From an uncultured Gammaproteobacteria bacterium (GTDB taxonomy: Bacteria > Pseudomonadota > Gammaproteobacteria > Magnimaribacterales > Magnimaribacteraceae), in contig CAJWKH010000002.1 of assembly GCA_913042085.1 (NCBI GenBank), positions 1 through 57,590 on the forward strand: DNA of 57,590 nt. Reading direction: 5' to 3'. Both the position numbers and the translations under genes were made by a program. This document shows positions 30,830 through 42,513 of this stretch, piece by piece. The notes beneath the pieces are model-generated. The model was not told the DNA's origin and did not search any database. It was given only the letters and a program-made list of their open reading frames with translations. Numbering within the stretch: position 1 is the stretch's first letter; each line of letters begins with the position of its first letter.

Positions 30830-31896
30830 AACTTAGATAAGTAAAGCTGGATTGCTTCAAGCCGATCTTCCTTTAATTTTTCAGCAATTAATTTACCCTC
30901 TTTAAGATCATTGGAGGCTTTTATATTATTTATACATTTAACCAGATTCTTCCAATTTAATTCTTTCTTAGAATTATTTTGAGTACAAAAAGTTGAGGCT
31001 TCTGCTGCTTTTAGAAATCTTTCCTCTTTTCTGTATATATCTGTTTTGTCTGCGAGTTCTATAATATCTTCCGCACTTATAGAGTCTAATCCTTTAAAGG
31101 TAATTATTTGATTACATATGACCGAGATTTCTTTAAATTCTTTTGGCGCATTAAAAGAATTATTTATTTCTTCAACTAATGAACTAGGAGACACTAAACA
31201 AGCCCATCTAAAAGAAGTATCTGTTTCTTCTTTACCAGCCTTTGAAAGATAATTTGTATCAATACTATTTAAAGGACATATCTGATTCAAAGCACCGCAT
31301 TCATTTATTACATCAAAGTAAGTTTCCGGGTTATCCGTCTCTAAAGCCTTGCGTGTTTCCATCCAGATTCTTTCTTTACTTAAGGTTTTTAATTCACCAG
31401 AATTTACAATATCTCTAATTTCTTTCTTTGTACCTTCTTCTATTGTAAATCCGAGCTTCTTTAATTTTGCTGAAAATCTAGCAACTCTTAAGACACGTAA
31501 AGGATCTTCTTTAAACGCTTTAGAAACTTTCCTGATTATTTTGTCTTCTATATCTTTACAACCATTATAAGGATCAATGAAATTTCCTTCATCGTCTTGT
31601 GCTATTGCGTTTATGGTTATATCCCTTCTTTCAAGATCTTCTTCTAAGCTTACATTTTTATCAAATTCAAAGCTAAACGCTTTATGTCCAGCTCCAGTTT
31701 TTCTTTCTTTTCTAGCTAAGGCGTATTCTTCTTTAGTTTCGGGATGAAGAAATACAGGAAAATCTTTTCCGATTTGTTTGTACCCCTTATCAGTTAGTTC
31801 CTCTTTTGTTGCACCAACAACTAGCCAATCCCTCTCATGAAAAGGTAAACCTAACAAAGAGTCTCTTACAGCTCCTCCAACTAAATAGACTTTCAT
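30826..31896 (-). CDS. cca: CCA-adding tRNA nucleotidyltransferase
   Basis: VYLVGGAVRDSLLGLPFHERDWLVVG...ERRDITINAIAQDDEGNFIDPYNGCKDIEDKIIRKVS. Confidence 0.95.
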   Translation of the reverse strand: MKVYLVGGAVRDSLLGLPFHERDWLVVGATKEELTDKGYKQIGKDFPVFLHPETKEEYALARKERKTGAGHKAFSFEFDKNVSLEEDLERRDITINAIAQDDEGNFIDPYNGCKDIEDKIIRKVSKAFKEDPLRVLRVARFSAKLKKLGFTIEEGTKKEIRDIVNSGELKTLSKERIWMETRKALETDNPETYFDVINECGALNQICPLNSIDTNYLSKAGKEETDTSFRWACLVSPSSLVEEINNSFNAPKEFKEISVICNQIITFKGLDSISAEDIIELADKTDIYRKEERFLKAAEASTFCTQNNSKKELNWKNLVKCINNIKASNDLKEGKLIAEKLKEDRLEAIQLYLSKL

Positions 31897-31900
31897 ACTG

Positions 31901-32734
31901 CTAATTTATCTTATTACAAGAAAAGATTCGATTATCTTCTAACCTTAAAGCACTTAATTTTTTACCCCATACACACCCTGTATCCAGTGCGGTAATATTT
32001 TTTTTCCCTGTAACGCCTTCCAGGGCAGCCCAATGGCCAAAAAGTAAATGTACAGGGTCTTTCAAGATCTTTAAATTCCAATCAAACCAAGGCTTCATTC
32101 CTGAAGGTGCATCAAATGCCTTTCCTTTGTTTTTTAGATCTAAGGACCCATTGCTTGAACAGAATCTCATGCGAGTAAGATAATTTATATGCAAACGCAA
32201 TCTATCCATTTCCGTAACACACCTTGATGGATGATTTGGCTCATTGCCGTACATATTTTTTAGAAGATTTAATGATTCCGGGCCTTGTAAGGTTTTATTT
32301 AATTCTAGAGAGTATTTTTTCAGGTTCTCTTTTGTCCAATGAGGGGGAATGCCGGCATGAGTCATTACGTATGATCTGGTTTTACCATTATTTTTTATCT
32401 CACCTATATGATGGAAGGGTAATTCTTTGATCCAATTAAGGTAAATATTAAGATTCTCGTTTTTAAGGATTTCTTGAAACGTATCTGAGTCGGATATTTC
32501 TATTACTTCTTCAGCTACGGCTAAGAAATGAAGGTCGTGGTTTCCAAGAGTTATGTAACAATTTTTCCGAATAGAATACAAAAATTCTAAACTCTCAAGC
32601 GACTTGGGACCTCTATTTATTAAGTCTCCGCATATCCATAATTGATCTTTGTCTGTTTCAAACTTAATTTTATCCAACAGAATTATCAATTCATCGAAAC
32701 ATCCCTGAATATCACCAATTGCGTAATTTGCCAT
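31901..32734 (-). CDS. apaH: Symmetrical bis(5'-nucleosyl)-tetraphosphatase
   Basis: YAIGDIQGCFDELIILLDKI...WICGDLINRGPKSLE...LGNHDLHFLAVA...TALDTGCVWG. Confidence 0.95.
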   Translation of the reverse strand: MANYAIGDIQGCFDELIILLDKIKFETDKDQLWICGDLINRGPKSLESLEFLYSIRKNCYITLGNHDLHFLAVAEEVIEISDSDTFQEILKNENLNIYLNWIKELPFHHIGEIKNNGKTRSYVMTHAGIPPHWTKENLKKYSLELNKTLQGPESLNLLKNMYGNEPNHPSRCVTEMDRLRLHINYLTRMRFCSSNGSLDLKNKGKAFDAPSGMKPWFDWNLKILKDPVHLLFGHWAALEGVTGKKNITALDTGCVWGKKLSALRLEDNRIFSCNKIN

Positions 32735-33499
32735 TTAGGTTAAAGCTTCAGCAATTCTAACGTAGTCATTTACAGATATATTCTCTGGCCTTAGAGATAA
32801 ATCTATATCCAATTGGTCCAATTGTTTAGAAGTTAGAATCTTCTTTAGAGATTTTCCAATCATCTTCCTTCTGTGCATAAAAGTTTCATTGGTGACTTCT
32901 TGTAATTTTATTGAAATAGGGGATAGGATGTGTCTACCTTTTATGGGTATAAATCTAATAAATACACTTTCTACACTAGGTTTAGGCTTAAAACTTTCTG
33001 GTTCAAGGTAAAGAACAGTATCTAATTCCGTTAAATATTGAGTAAGTACGGATATTCTTCCATAGCTCTTATTGTTAGGTTCAGCAGAAAGTCTTTCGCC
33101 AAATTCTTTTTGGAACATAAAATGCATATCTTTCAATTGATTTAGGTTACTAAGACTCCACAGCAAAATGTCTGTAGAAATATTGTAAGGAAGGTTTCCT
33201 GTTAGTCTTAACTTTTTACTCTCCATTACGTTCTCAATATTAAAATTTAAGATACTTTCATTATGTATATAAAGTTTCTTGTTGTTTATAAGTTTTAAAC
33301 TTAACAATAAGTCTTTGTCTAGTTCCACTGCATCTAGTCTCCCTACGTTATTGGCTAGAATTTTAGTCAAAGCTCCTTTACCAGGACCTATTTCCAAGAA
33401 ATGATCCGTAGCTTTAGGGTTTATCAGCTCGAATATCTTATTTAAGGCAACTTCATCAATTAAAAAGTTTTGGCCCAAATCTTTCTTGGCCTTTATCAT
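32735..33499 (-). CDS. rsmA: 16S rRNA (adenine1518/1519-N6)-dimethyltransferase
   Basis: KKDLGQNFLID...FLEIGPGKGALTKILA...RLTGNLPYNISTDILL. Confidence 0.96.
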   Translation of the reverse strand: MIKAKKDLGQNFLIDEVALNKIFELINPKATDHFLEIGPGKGALTKILANNVGRLDAVELDKDLLLSLKLINNKKLYIHNESILNFNIENVMESKKLRLTGNLPYNISTDILLWSLSNLNQLKDMHFMFQKEFGERLSAEPNNKSYGRISVLTQYLTELDTVLYLEPESFKPKPSVESVFIRFIPIKGRHILSPISIKLQEVTNETFMHRRKMIGKSLKKILTSKQLDQLDIDLSLRPENISVNDYVRIAEALT

Positions 33500-34479
33500 T
33501 TTTGACTTATAGCTATTGACGCTGCTATTTTAGTAGCCTCTATTAAACTTGATTCATCGGCTTCAATTGAACCGGCCACATCATAGGCAGTTCCATGGTC
33601 TACCGAAGTTCTTATGAACGGGAGTCCCAGAGTGACATTGGTTATGTTTCCAAATCCTATGGTTTTTATTACAGGCAAGCCTTGGTCATGATACATGGCC
33701 AATATGATGTCAGGTTTAGCTTGATTATTGTTATCGATAAAAGCCGTATCTGCAGAATGAGGTCCAGAGATATTCAAGCCCGTGTTGTTAAGTTTTTTTA
33801 TAACTGGTATCAAGATTTCTTGATCTTCAGAACCAAGAAAACCTCCATCCCCTGCATGTGGGTTTAGTCCTAAAACTTTAATAAGAGGAGTTTTTATTTT
33901 CCACTTTTCTTGAAGATCATTATTAATAATTAAGATAGTTTCTTCGATATGATCTTGAGTTATATATTCAGGAACATCTCTTAACGGAAGATGGGTAGTG
34001 GCAAGAGCCACTTTTAATTCTTTTGTGGCAAGCATCATAACCACTCTTTCTTTTTTTGAAAGTCTCGCTAATTCTTCAGTGTGTCCAGTGAATTCTATCC
34101 CTCCTTTATTGATAATTTCTTTATTAATAGGGCAAGTAACAACTGCATCAAATTCTTCAGAGATAGTTCTCTCTACTGCCTGCCGAAAATTAGAAATTAT
34201 GAAATTGGCGCAATCAGGATTTGGTTTCCCTGGAAGTATATTTAAGTCACAATCTTGGTTGGCTACCCAAAGGATATCATTAGATAATTCTTCGTTTTGT
34301 CCTTTATAGGCTTGAATATTTGCATCGATGCCTAGAGTTTTAGCTCTAGAATTAAATATATCTCTATCTCCAAAAATAACTGGAGAGAAGTTATATATTT
34401 TTTTTTGACCAAAAGCCTTGATGCAAATATCAGGACCTATTCCTGCTGGGTCTCCAGAAGAGACAGCTATTTTGATCAT
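33496..34479 (-). CDS. pdxA: 4-hydroxythreonine-4-phosphate dehydrogenase
   Basis: AVSSGDPAGIGPDICIKA...TGHTEELARLS...GLNPHAGDGGFLG...AMYHDQGLPVIKTIGF. Confidence 0.96.
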   Translation of the reverse strand: MIKIAVSSGDPAGIGPDICIKAFGQKKIYNFSPVIFGDRDIFNSRAKTLGIDANIQAYKGQNEELSNDILWVANQDCDLNILPGKPNPDCANFIISNFRQAVERTISEEFDAVVTCPINKEIINKGGIEFTGHTEELARLSKKERVVMMLATKELKVALATTHLPLRDVPEYITQDHIEETILIINNDLQEKWKIKTPLIKVLGLNPHAGDGGFLGSEDQEILIPVIKKLNNTGLNISGPHSADTAFIDNNNQAKPDIILAMYHDQGLPVIKTIGFGNITNVTLGLPFIRTSVDHGTAYDVAGSIEADESSLIEATKIAASIAISQK

Positions 34480-35795
34480 GAGTTGAGCTTAATATCTACG
34501 TATGCCTCTGCTCTAAGTTCAATTAACGTGCTTTGAAGTTCTTGTTCAAATTTTCTTTCGTAAATTATTTGGTAAGCTCTGTTTTTCTGCTCCTCTTGGC
34601 TGACGTCTTCATTTCTTCTATCCAATACTTCTATGATGTGCCATCCAAATGATGATAGAACAGGGTTTGCAATTTCTCCAATCTTAGTTGCATTAAGAGT
34701 TTTTTCAAAGGCAGGATCATATTCTCCTGGGTTTGCCCATCCTAGATTACCACCATCCATTTTAGAACCAGGGTCTTCCGAATATTGCCTAGCTAGTTGT
34801 TTAAAGTCTTCTCCTTCAAGAAGTCTCTTATGTATGTCTTTAATTAATAATTCTGCTTGTTTCTCAGTTCTAATTTCAGAAGGTTGAACAAGTATGTGTC
34901 TTGATAAAGTTTGATCCATGAACTTTACTGTATTACCTCTTTTGTCATTAAGTCTTAATATATGAAAACCTGCACCACTTCTAATTAAATCTGAAGTTTG
35001 TCCAACTTTTAAAGAAGAAACAGTTTCTGAGAATAGAGTGGGTAATTCTGCTGATGTTCTCCATCCAAGAAAACCGCCTTCCAGAGCCTCCTGTCCAGAT
35101 GAATAAGTTGCAGCTAGCTTCTCAAAACTTTCACCTTCTTCGAGCCTTTTTAGTATGCCTTGAGCTTTTTCTTCTATAGTTATTGTTTCGGCTTCTGTTA
35201 GTCCTCCTTTTACAGATACTAGAATGTGTTGTACATCATATTGCTCAGCTAGCTCAGTTCTCCCTTGTTCAGAATTTATAAAATTTTCTATTTCTTGCTC
35301 AGATATATCTACTCTAGATCCAACTTTCCCTCGTTGGACCCTTTGTATAATTAGCTCTTTCTTTATAGTTTGTCTGAAAACCTTATAAGAATCACCTTCT
35401 TGCTCAAGCGCAGCTCTAAATTCTTCTAGGCTAAGGTTGTTTTGTGAAGCAATCCTGGATAAGGTTTGATTTAACTCTGAATCACTTATCTTTATGCCTG
35501 CCCTGTCGGCAATTTGCATTTGGATTTCTTCTATAATTAGCCTATCTAAGACTTGTTCTTCAAGCAAGTTTAGAGGGGGCAGTTCGGCTTTGGTGCTCTG
35601 TAGTCGTTTTAATACTTCTTCAACTCTAGCATTTAATTGAGTCTCCATTATTACACCTGAATCAACAACGGCTATAACTCTATCTAACAGTTCTATCTTG
35701 GCATTTATATTAAAAGATAAAGCACCTAACAAAACAAAAGAAACTAAATTTCTAACAAGGAAGCTTGTACTTTTGTAAGGCCAAAAACTATTCAT
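34476..35795 (-). CDS. surA: Periplasmic peptidyl-prolyl isomerase/chaperone SurA
   Basis: Signal-like N-terminus; two parvulin domains (GGFLGWRTSAELP, DGGNLGWANPGEYDPAF); next to lptD. Confidence 0.95.
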   Translation of the reverse strand: MNSFWPYKSTSFLVRNLVSFVLLGALSFNINAKIELLDRVIAVVDSGVIMETQLNARVEEVLKRLQSTKAELPPLNLLEEQVLDRLIIEEIQMQIADRAGIKISDSELNQTLSRIASQNNLSLEEFRAALEQEGDSYKVFRQTIKKELIIQRVQRGKVGSRVDISEQEIENFINSEQGRTELAEQYDVQHILVSVKGGLTEAETITIEEKAQGILKRLEEGESFEKLAATYSSGQEALEGGFLGWRTSAELPTLFSETVSSLKVGQTSDLIRSGAGFHILRLNDKRGNTVKFMDQTLSRHILVQPSEIRTEKQAELLIKDIHKRLLEGEDFKQLARQYSEDPGSKMDGGNLGWANPGEYDPAFEKTLNATKIGEIANPVLSSFGWHIIEVLDRRNEDVSQEEQKNRAYQIIYERKFEQELQSTLIELRAEAYVDIKLNS

Positions 35796-35830
35796 AGGTG
35801 CTATTGTCTTCTTTTTTAAGATTCTTGCAA

Positions 35831-38035
35831 TTATTCAAGTACCGTAGATGAGATTACTTCTGATATTTCTTTTCCTATTCTGCCAATGTCTTTAAGCTCA
35901 AAGAAGAAATAAACATTATCTCTTTGTAGTTCTGGATTGATACCACCTGCCAATGCTTTAAAAGCTTCTGTAGGGCTTGCATGCCAAGTGTAATAATCTT
36001 GATCTTTCCATTTTCTTTTCATTAATCCTGCCTTCAAACAGCAGTTGGAATACTGAAACCCAAAAGAGAGGTCTTTGGATTTATGAATTTCGTTATCCTT
36101 TTGTAATTTTCCAAAGATCATAAATTGATCTGATATAGACCATTGAGCTAATAGTTCCAATTGGGAGATAGGTAGATCATTATCAAACCAGGGCATATTG
36201 CTTATAGAAGGATTGAGCCTTTTGTAAACAGATCTTAATTCAATTCTTTTACTTTCATCTCTCTCATACATTAAACCAAATGAGCTGGAATGAACTTTAT
36301 CAAAATCTGAATCTATCTCTAACGTGCCATTTGTGAATAAATAGCTATTTAATTTCTGTTTAAATTCCATTACTAAAGGAGAGGTCCTTTTATTTTTAAT
36401 ACCAACGGCGTATTCATCTTTTAAAAAGAATGCTTTACCAATAGAGAAACTCAAATTTGTATTATTCTTTAAGTCTATATTTTGGTGTTCTATACCTAAA
36501 ATAACTCTATCTTGATTCAAAAATCTATCTGGGCCTGAGTACCAGTTTCTTAAGAAGATATTATTATAATTAAGCCCCATAAGTCTTGAATCTATTGACT
36601 CAGTAGGAAGTGATTCTTCATTAAGCAAAATAAACTTAAAAGTCGGGTTTAAGGATTTAAATGATTGGTTGGACCTATTCTCAAAGAATATTTTATATTC
36701 CGTTTCAAACCAGTCTGAAGATCTATCAAAGGAGCTTGAATTTATATCGTATTTTAAATCTTTGACACCAATAGCGATAGAAAAACTGGAACTAGCAAAA
36801 TATTTACTATAACTTAAAGAAGGCTCTATAGATTTCCTTGTGATTTCTTTTTGTTTATTAAAAGGATTGAAAGACCCATCAAAGGTAAATTTAGTGTAGT
36901 TAGATAATAGCCTAAAGTTAATCCCTTTATATCTATTTTGGAAAATCAGCGAGAAATTAGGTCTAGTTTCGTATTGTTCAGAAGTAAACGGGTTCAAATC
37001 TTCGTATTCTTTAATTTCTCCTTCAAGCTTTAGCGACTCTCCAATCCATTTAGCACTTACCCTTTTTGTTAAATAATTCTTTTGTTTAGTTCCTAAGATA
37101 TCTTCATTTAAATTTTCAAAAAAGAAATTATCACTCACACCTTCAGTATGTATATCTATGAATAGATTAGAGCCAATTTGGGATTTATGAAACCACTGGG
37201 CCATCCACCTATTGCCTTGATAGTTAGTTTCGTTAGAAAATCTTCTGTCATTAAATATATTTGAGGCAGTAATATTTCCTTTAGAAGCTTCAGTGAGATA
37301 TCTGTATTCTGCAGCTATACCTGAACCCCTTTCTTCAATGAATCTGGGAGAAATGGTGAGGTCATAGTTAGATGAAAGGTTAAAAAAATATGGCATGGAG
37401 ATATCGATTCCATCTCTTCCTTGTTTTAAAGAAGGAGGCAGGAATCCTGAAAACTTATCTTTTCCAACAGCAGTTCTTACATAAGGGATATAAAGAACCG
37501 GAATTTCTTTAATTTTGAGACTGACCCCCTTAATAATTGCATTTCTGCCAGTTTCAAGAAGGGTGAGACTTTCTGCTTTCAATTGCCAAGCAGGATCTTC
37601 AATTGAACAACTATTTAAAGAAGTATTTAATAGTTCAATTTTTTCATTGGTATAGACCCTGATCGAATCAGCACTACCAAAGTTCTTTTTCATAAAAGAA
37701 AAGGATGTTTCGGTAATATAGAAAGTCCTATCTAATAAATTAGCTTCCATTTCTTTAGCACTTATATCAAGGTGTTTAGAGAGCACCCTTATAGAGCCTT
37801 CAAGTTTTATGGTTTTTTTACTCTTATCATAAATAGCTTTTTCACTCCAAAATTCTATTAGTTCTGTTTTTATAACTACATTACCTTCTAAAGAAAGGGT
37901 GTTGGGGTCTATGGTGGTTATTATTTGGGCATCTATAGAATCAATTTTTATTTCTTCCGCTGACCATAGTGGCGCTGTGATTGATAGCACAAAGCAAAGA
38001 CTTAAGGATTTAAGAAATGTATATTGTTTAGGCAT
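35831..38035 (-). CDS. lptD: LPS-assembly protein LptD
   Basis: Signal peptide, OstA-like N-terminal domain, GVSLKIKEIPVLYIPYVRTAVG.KFSGFLPPS, long beta-barrel; next to surA. Confidence 0.92.
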   Translation of the reverse strand: MPKQYTFLKSLSLCFVLSITAPLWSAEEIKIDSIDAQIITTIDPNTLSLEGNVVIKTELIEFWSEKAIYDKSKKTIKLEGSIRVLSKHLDISAKEMEANLLDRTFYITETSFSFMKKNFGSADSIRVYTNEKIELLNTSLNSCSIEDPAWQLKAESLTLLETGRNAIIKGVSLKIKEIPVLYIPYVRTAVGKDKFSGFLPPSLKQGRDGIDISMPYFFNLSSNYDLTISPRFIEERGSGIAAEYRYLTEASKGNITASNIFNDRRFSNETNYQGNRWMAQWFHKSQIGSNLFIDIHTEGVSDNFFFENLNEDILGTKQKNYLTKRVSAKWIGESLKLEGEIKEYEDLNPFTSEQYETRPNFSLIFQNRYKGINFRLLSNYTKFTFDGSFNPFNKQKEITRKSIEPSLSYSKYFASSSFSIAIGVKDLKYDINSSSFDRSSDWFETEYKIFFENRSNQSFKSLNPTFKFILLNEESLPTESIDSRLMGLNYNNIFLRNWYSGPDRFLNQDRVILGIEHQNIDLKNNTNLSFSIGKAFFLKDEYAVGIKNKRTSPLVMEFKQKLNSYLFTNGTLEIDSDFDKVHSSSFGLMYERDESKRIELRSVYKRLNPSISNMPWFDNDLPISQLELLAQWSISDQFMIFGKLQKDNEIHKSKDLSFGFQYSNCCLKAGLMKRKWKDQDYYTWHASPTEAFKALAGGINPELQRDNVYFFFELKDIGRIGKEISEVISSTVLE

Positions 38036-38145
38036 ACAGATCATTAGAGTATATTTAACTTGGATTGTTCCATAAATTTATTTATAGATCATAAAGCAAG
38101 CTGCTGTCAGTTAGAATAAAGAAATGATCTTGTAAGGTTAATGTA

Positions 38146-39150
38146 ATGCTAAAACTCGAAGATAATTTATATACATGGGCAAAGTCTCAGATTGCAGATC
38201 TTGGACCTATGGAGCCTCTTAGAGAACAGGCAAGCTCTAGAAAATATTACAGAGTAAACTCGAAAGGGAAAAGCTTTATCCTTGCTTTTTCAGATCCACA
38301 AAAAGAATTAAACGATGAATTCATCAAATATTCAGAATTCCTGATTAAAAACAATTTTTCTGTTCCTAGGATTGAAGCCTTCGATGCTGAAAATGGATTT
38401 ATGTTGATAGAAGACTTTGGAGACAAGGTGTTTTTGGATGAAGTAAATAGTAGTAATCGAAAGAATCTCTATTTATTGGCCATTGACCAGATAATTAAAT
38501 TGCAATCTGTTGAAACTAATGATGATATCAATGAATTAAATGAAATTTCAATAAAAGAACAAATGAGACTGTTTGAAAAATGGTTTTTATTGGATTACTT
38601 AAAGTTAGAAGTTCATTCCCTAGAGAAGGATATTATTAATGATGCTTATATCTCTATATCAAATAAATTTTTAGATCAAAAAAGGACTTTATGTCACTTT
38701 GACTTTGAATTAAGGAATCTTATGTTAAGAGAAGATGGGACAATAGGAGTGCTAGATTTCCAAGACCTTACTTATGGCCCCTCCACCTTAGACCTTGTCT
38801 CCTTAATTAAGGATATAGATAACCCTATCTCCGACGAAGAAATAGAGTATTACTTAGAAGCATATGTATCCTTATCTAACGAAGCAGGTACAACCGTCAA
38901 GGAAGATTTAATTTCTTTAAATGAGGATCTAGATTTTGTTGGATTACAAAGACAATTAAGAATTTTAGGTACTTTAGCAAGACTACATATTAGAGACGGC
39001 AAGTCTTTTAGACTGCCTGATTTAAAACAAACCTTGATCTATGTCATCGAAACAAGCAATAAATACGATGAACTCAAAGAGTTTTCACAATTATTAAAAT
39101 CAAAAGTTCAACCCGCTTTAGAAGAACATTTAGGGTGTGTAAATGACTAA
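38146..39150 (+). CDS. amgK: N-acetylmuramate/N-acetylglucosamine kinase (APH family)
   Basis: SSRKYYRV...CHFDFELRNLMLREDGTIGVLDFQDLTYGPSTLDLVSLI; divergent from lptD, followed by murU. Confidence 0.88.
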   Translation: MLKLEDNLYTWAKSQIADLGPMEPLREQASSRKYYRVNSKGKSFILAFSDPQKELNDEFIKYSEFLIKNNFSVPRIEAFDAENGFMLIEDFGDKVFLDEVNSSNRKNLYLLAIDQIIKLQSVETNDDINELNEISIKEQMRLFEKWFLLDYLKLEVHSLEKDIINDAYISISNKFLDQKRTLCHFDFELRNLMLREDGTIGVLDFQDLTYGPSTLDLVSLIKDIDNPISDEEIEYYLEAYVSLSNEAGTTVKEDLISLNEDLDFVGLQRQLRILGTLARLHIRDGKSFRLPDLKQTLIYVIETSNKYDELKEFSQLLKSKVQPALEEHLGCVND

Positions 39151-39805
39151 AGCGTTTGTGTTGGCTGCAGGTCAAGGGAAAAGATTTTTACCTTTTTCTG
39201 AAATAAAACCTAAACCACTTTTTAAGATAGGTGAAATTTCTCTTATAGAAAGAAATTTAAATAATTTAAAGAATTGTGGCGTAGATGAGGTGGTTATTAA
39301 TATATATCATTTAGGAGAAAAGATTATTGATGTTCTTGGTGATGGTTCTGACTATGGATTAAAGATTTCTTATTCAATTGAAACTGAACTTCTAGGGACG
39401 GGTGGAGGAATCGCTAATGCTATTCATCTCTTCAAAGAACCTTTTATAGTATTAAGCGGTGATGTATGGACAGACTTTGATTTCTCAAATTTAAAACTAG
39501 AAGATAAAAAATTGGCACATATGGTTCTGATTAAGAATCCGATTTCTAATCAAAAGGGAGATGTTTACCTTACTGAGGGTTTAGTTAAACCAAATGGGGA
39601 AGGTTCAACTTATACTTATTCAGGCATTTCTGTTCTGTCTCCTGAATTATTTCAGAATATAGATAAACCAAAATTTGGTCTTTGGGAGGAGGTTCTTTTG
39701 CCTGCATCATTGAACAATCTTGTTTCTGGAGAACTTTTTGACGGTTTATTGGATAATCTAAACACTCTTGAAGAAGCTGAAAAATTAGACGCCTTATTAT
39801 CCTGA
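39143..39805 (+). CDS. murU: N-acetylmuramate-1-phosphate uridylyltransferase
   Basis: [27 protein letters not shown]...[12 protein letters not shown]...[12 protein letters not shown]. Confidence 0.88.
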   Translation: MTKAFVLAAGQGKRFLPFSEIKPKPLFKIGEISLIERNLNNLKNCGVDEVVINIYHLGEKIIDVLGDGSDYGLKISYSIETELLGTGGGIANAIHLFKEPFIVLSGDVWTDFDFSNLKLEDKKLAHMVLIKNPISNQKGDVYLTEGLVKPNGEGSTYTYSGISVLSPELFQNIDKPKFGLWEEVLLPASLNNLVSGELFDGLLDNLNTLEEAEKLDALLS

Positions 39806-39824
39806 GAGTAAACTTGCCGCTTAT

Positions 39825-40499
39825 ATGGCAACAAAAGATTACATAATTGCCCCATCTATACTTTCTGCTGACTTTTCTCGTTTAGGAGAAGAAGTTGATT
39901 CAGTTCTAAGGGCGGGCGCAGATTGGGTTCATTTTGATGTAATGGATAATCACTACGTTCCCAATCTAACAATAGGGCCTATGGTTTGTCAGTCTTTAAG
40001 AGATTACGGAATTACTGCACCTATTGATGTCCATTTAATGGTAAAACCTGTGGACCAATTAATTAAAAGCTTTTCGAAGGCTGGAGCAACTTACATAACT
40101 TTCCATCCCGAAGCTTCAGACGATGTGGATAGATCTTTAGATTTAATAAAAGATAACGGCTGTAAAGCTGGACTTGTTCTTAATCCTGATATCTCAATAG
40201 AAGTATTAGATGGTTTTTTAGATAAATTGGATATGATTCTATTGATGTCTGTTTTCCCTGGTTTTGGAGGACAGGAATTTATTGATTCAGTTCTAGATAA
40301 AGTTACAAAAATGAGATCAATCATTAATGAAAATAACCTTAAAACAAGATTAGAAATCGATGGAGGCATTAAGTTAGAAAATATAAGAGAAGTTGCTGAT
40401 GCAGGAGCTGATACTTTTGTTTCTGGCTCCGCTATTTTTGGTGAGCCCGATTATTCTGAAATCATACAAAAGATGCGAGACTCTCTTAAGGTTGAGTGA
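39825..40499 (+). CDS. rpe: Ribulose-phosphate 3-epimerase
   Basis: [18 protein letters not shown]...[22 protein letters not shown]...[10 protein letters not shown]. Confidence 0.97.
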   Translation: MATKDYIIAPSILSADFSRLGEEVDSVLRAGADWVHFDVMDNHYVPNLTIGPMVCQSLRDYGITAPIDVHLMVKPVDQLIKSFSKAGATYITFHPEASDDVDRSLDLIKDNGCKAGLVLNPDISIEVLDGFLDKLDMILLMSVFPGFGGQEFIDSVLDKVTKMRSIINENNLKTRLEIDGGIKLENIREVADAGADTFVSGSAIFGEPDYSEIIQKMRDSLKVE

Positions 40500-40502
40500 T
40501 TA

Positions 40503-41945
40503 GTGGAAATTAAAACAAAGATACCTATTTCTAGAGAGATTCTAGTTGATATGGAAACTCCATTGAGTGTTTATAGAAAACTTGCAGATGGTCCTTACAC
40601 TTATCTTTTTGAATCAGTTGAAGGGGGAGAAAACTGGGCCAGATACTCCTTGATAGGTTTAGAGTCCTCTAAAATTATTTTTGTCAAAAAGAACCAGATA
40701 GAAGTTGAGCTTAATGGAGAGATTATTGAAAGCTTTCACTGCGATGATCCTTTGGATTATATAGACAAACTTCACAAGAGCTTTGAGATAAAGCAGATTG
40801 ATGATTTGCCTTTATTTAATGGCGGCTTGGTTGGTTACTTTGGATATGATTGTGCTAGATATATTGAAAGCAGATTAGTTGATTCCGAGCCGCCAGACCT
40901 TATTGGCACTCCTGATGCTCTATTTATGATTTCGGATGAAGTGGCTGTCTTTGACAATCTTAAGAATAAATTACATTTAATTGTATTAGTTGAATCAGAA
41001 GATGATCAAGAGAAAGCTAATATTCGCTTGGACGAACTAGTAGATACATTAAAAGAGAGTTTGCCATTTGAAGATTTTAATAAACCAGTTAAGAGTATTG
41101 AAGAAACAGATTTTGTTTCTGGTTTTGGAGAGGAAGAATTTAAGAATTCTGTAGATAAGGCTAAAAAATATATAGAAAGCGGTGACATTATGCAGGTTGT
41201 TTGTTCTCAAAGGATGTCTATACCATTTAATGCTGACCCTGTAGCTTTATATAGGTCTATAAGACAATTAAATCCTTCCCCTTATATGTATTATTTAAAT
41301 TTGAAAGAATTTCATATTGTAGGTTCTTCTCCTGAGATACTTGCAAGACTTGAAGATGGCAAGATTACTGTAAGACCAATAGCCGGGACTCGCAGAAGGG
41401 GAAAAGATGAAACCGATGATGTTGCTATGGAAGAAGATTTGGTTAATGACCCAAAAGAGATTGCCGAACATCTGATGTTAATAGACTTAGGAAGAAATGA
41501 TGTAGGAAGGGTAGCTAAACCAGGAACAGTTAAGGTCACAGAACAGTTTGGTATCGAAAAGTACAGTCACGTTATGCATATGGTATCTAATGTGGAAGCT
41601 GATTTAGATGAAGGCTTAAGTGCTATAGATCTATTTAAAGCTACTTTCCCGGCTGGTACAGTTTCTGGAGCACCTAAAGTTAGAGCCATGGAGATTATCG
41701 ACGAATTTGAACCTGTAAAAAGAGGAATTTACGGAGGGGCGGTAGGTTATCTTTCTTGGCAAGGTAATATGGATATGGCTATTGCTATAAGAACAGCTGT
41801 CATCAAGGATGAAGTTTTATATATACAAGCTGGAGGAGGTTGGGTGGCTGATTCTCAACCCAACCTTGAGTGGAAAGAATCTTTAAACAAAGGCAGAGCA
41901 ATTTTTAAGGCAGCTGAAATGGTTCAAGAGAAGTTGGAAGGTTAA
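40503..41945 (+). CDS. trpE: Anthranilate synthase component I
   Basis: GTG start; [16 protein letters not shown]...[25 protein letters not shown]...[20 protein letters not shown]. Confidence 0.96.
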   Translation: MEIKTKIPISREILVDMETPLSVYRKLADGPYTYLFESVEGGENWARYSLIGLESSKIIFVKKNQIEVELNGEIIESFHCDDPLDYIDKLHKSFEIKQIDDLPLFNGGLVGYFGYDCARYIESRLVDSEPPDLIGTPDALFMISDEVAVFDNLKNKLHLIVLVESEDDQEKANIRLDELVDTLKESLPFEDFNKPVKSIEETDFVSGFGEEEFKNSVDKAKKYIESGDIMQVVCSQRMSIPFNADPVALYRSIRQLNPSPYMYYLNLKEFHIVGSSPEILARLEDGKITVRPIAGTRRRGKDETDDVAMEEDLVNDPKEIAEHLMLIDLGRNDVGRVAKPGTVKVTEQFGIEKYSHVMHMVSNVEADLDEGLSAIDLFKATFPAGTVSGAPKVRAMEIIDEFEPVKRGIYGGAVGYLSWQGNMDMAIAIRTAVIKDEVLYIQAGGGWVADSQPNLEWKESLNKGRAIFKAAEMVQEKLEG

Positions 41946-41946
41946 T

Positions 41947-42513
41947 ATGTTGTTGATGATAGATAATTATGATTCTTTTACTTATAACCTAGTGCAGTAC
42001 TTTTTTGAATTAGGGCAAGAAGTTGAAGTTTTTAGAAATGATCAGATAAATCTTCAAGAGATTGAAAAAAAATCACCTGATTTCCTAGTTATTTCTCCTG
42101 GACCTTGTACCCCGAAAGAGGCTGGCATCTCCGTTAGTGCCATTTCTCATTTTGCAGGGAAAATTCCAATTCTAGGAGTTTGTTTAGGTCATCAGTCAAT
42201 TGGTGCTGCTTATGGCGCAGATATAATTAAAGCAAAGAAAATAATGCACGGAAAACTGTCAAAGATTAATCACAATCAGTCTGGTATTTTTTCTTCGGTA
42301 GAAAATAATTTTGTTGCAACAAGATACCACTCATTGGTGATTGATGAGGATAGTTTAAGCAAGGACTTTGAGATGAGCGCAAGATCAGATGACGGTACTT
42401 TAATGGCTATACAACACAATACTCTTCCTGTTACGGGAATACAGTTTCACCCTGAATCCATCGCCACAGAAAATGGGAAAACTCTATTAAAAAATTTCTT
42501 GGAAGGCAAATGA
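41947..42513 (+). CDS. trpG: Anthranilate synthase component II
   Basis: [16 protein letters not shown]...[11 protein letters not shown]...[10 protein letters not shown]...[11 protein letters not shown]. Confidence 0.96.
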   Translation: MLLMIDNYDSFTYNLVQYFFELGQEVEVFRNDQINLQEIEKKSPDFLVISPGPCTPKEAGISVSAISHFAGKIPILGVCLGHQSIGAAYGADIIKAKKIMHGKLSKINHNQSGIFSSVENNFVATRYHSLVIDEDSLSKDFEMSARSDDGTLMAIQHNTLPVTGIQFHPESIATENGKTLLKNFLEGK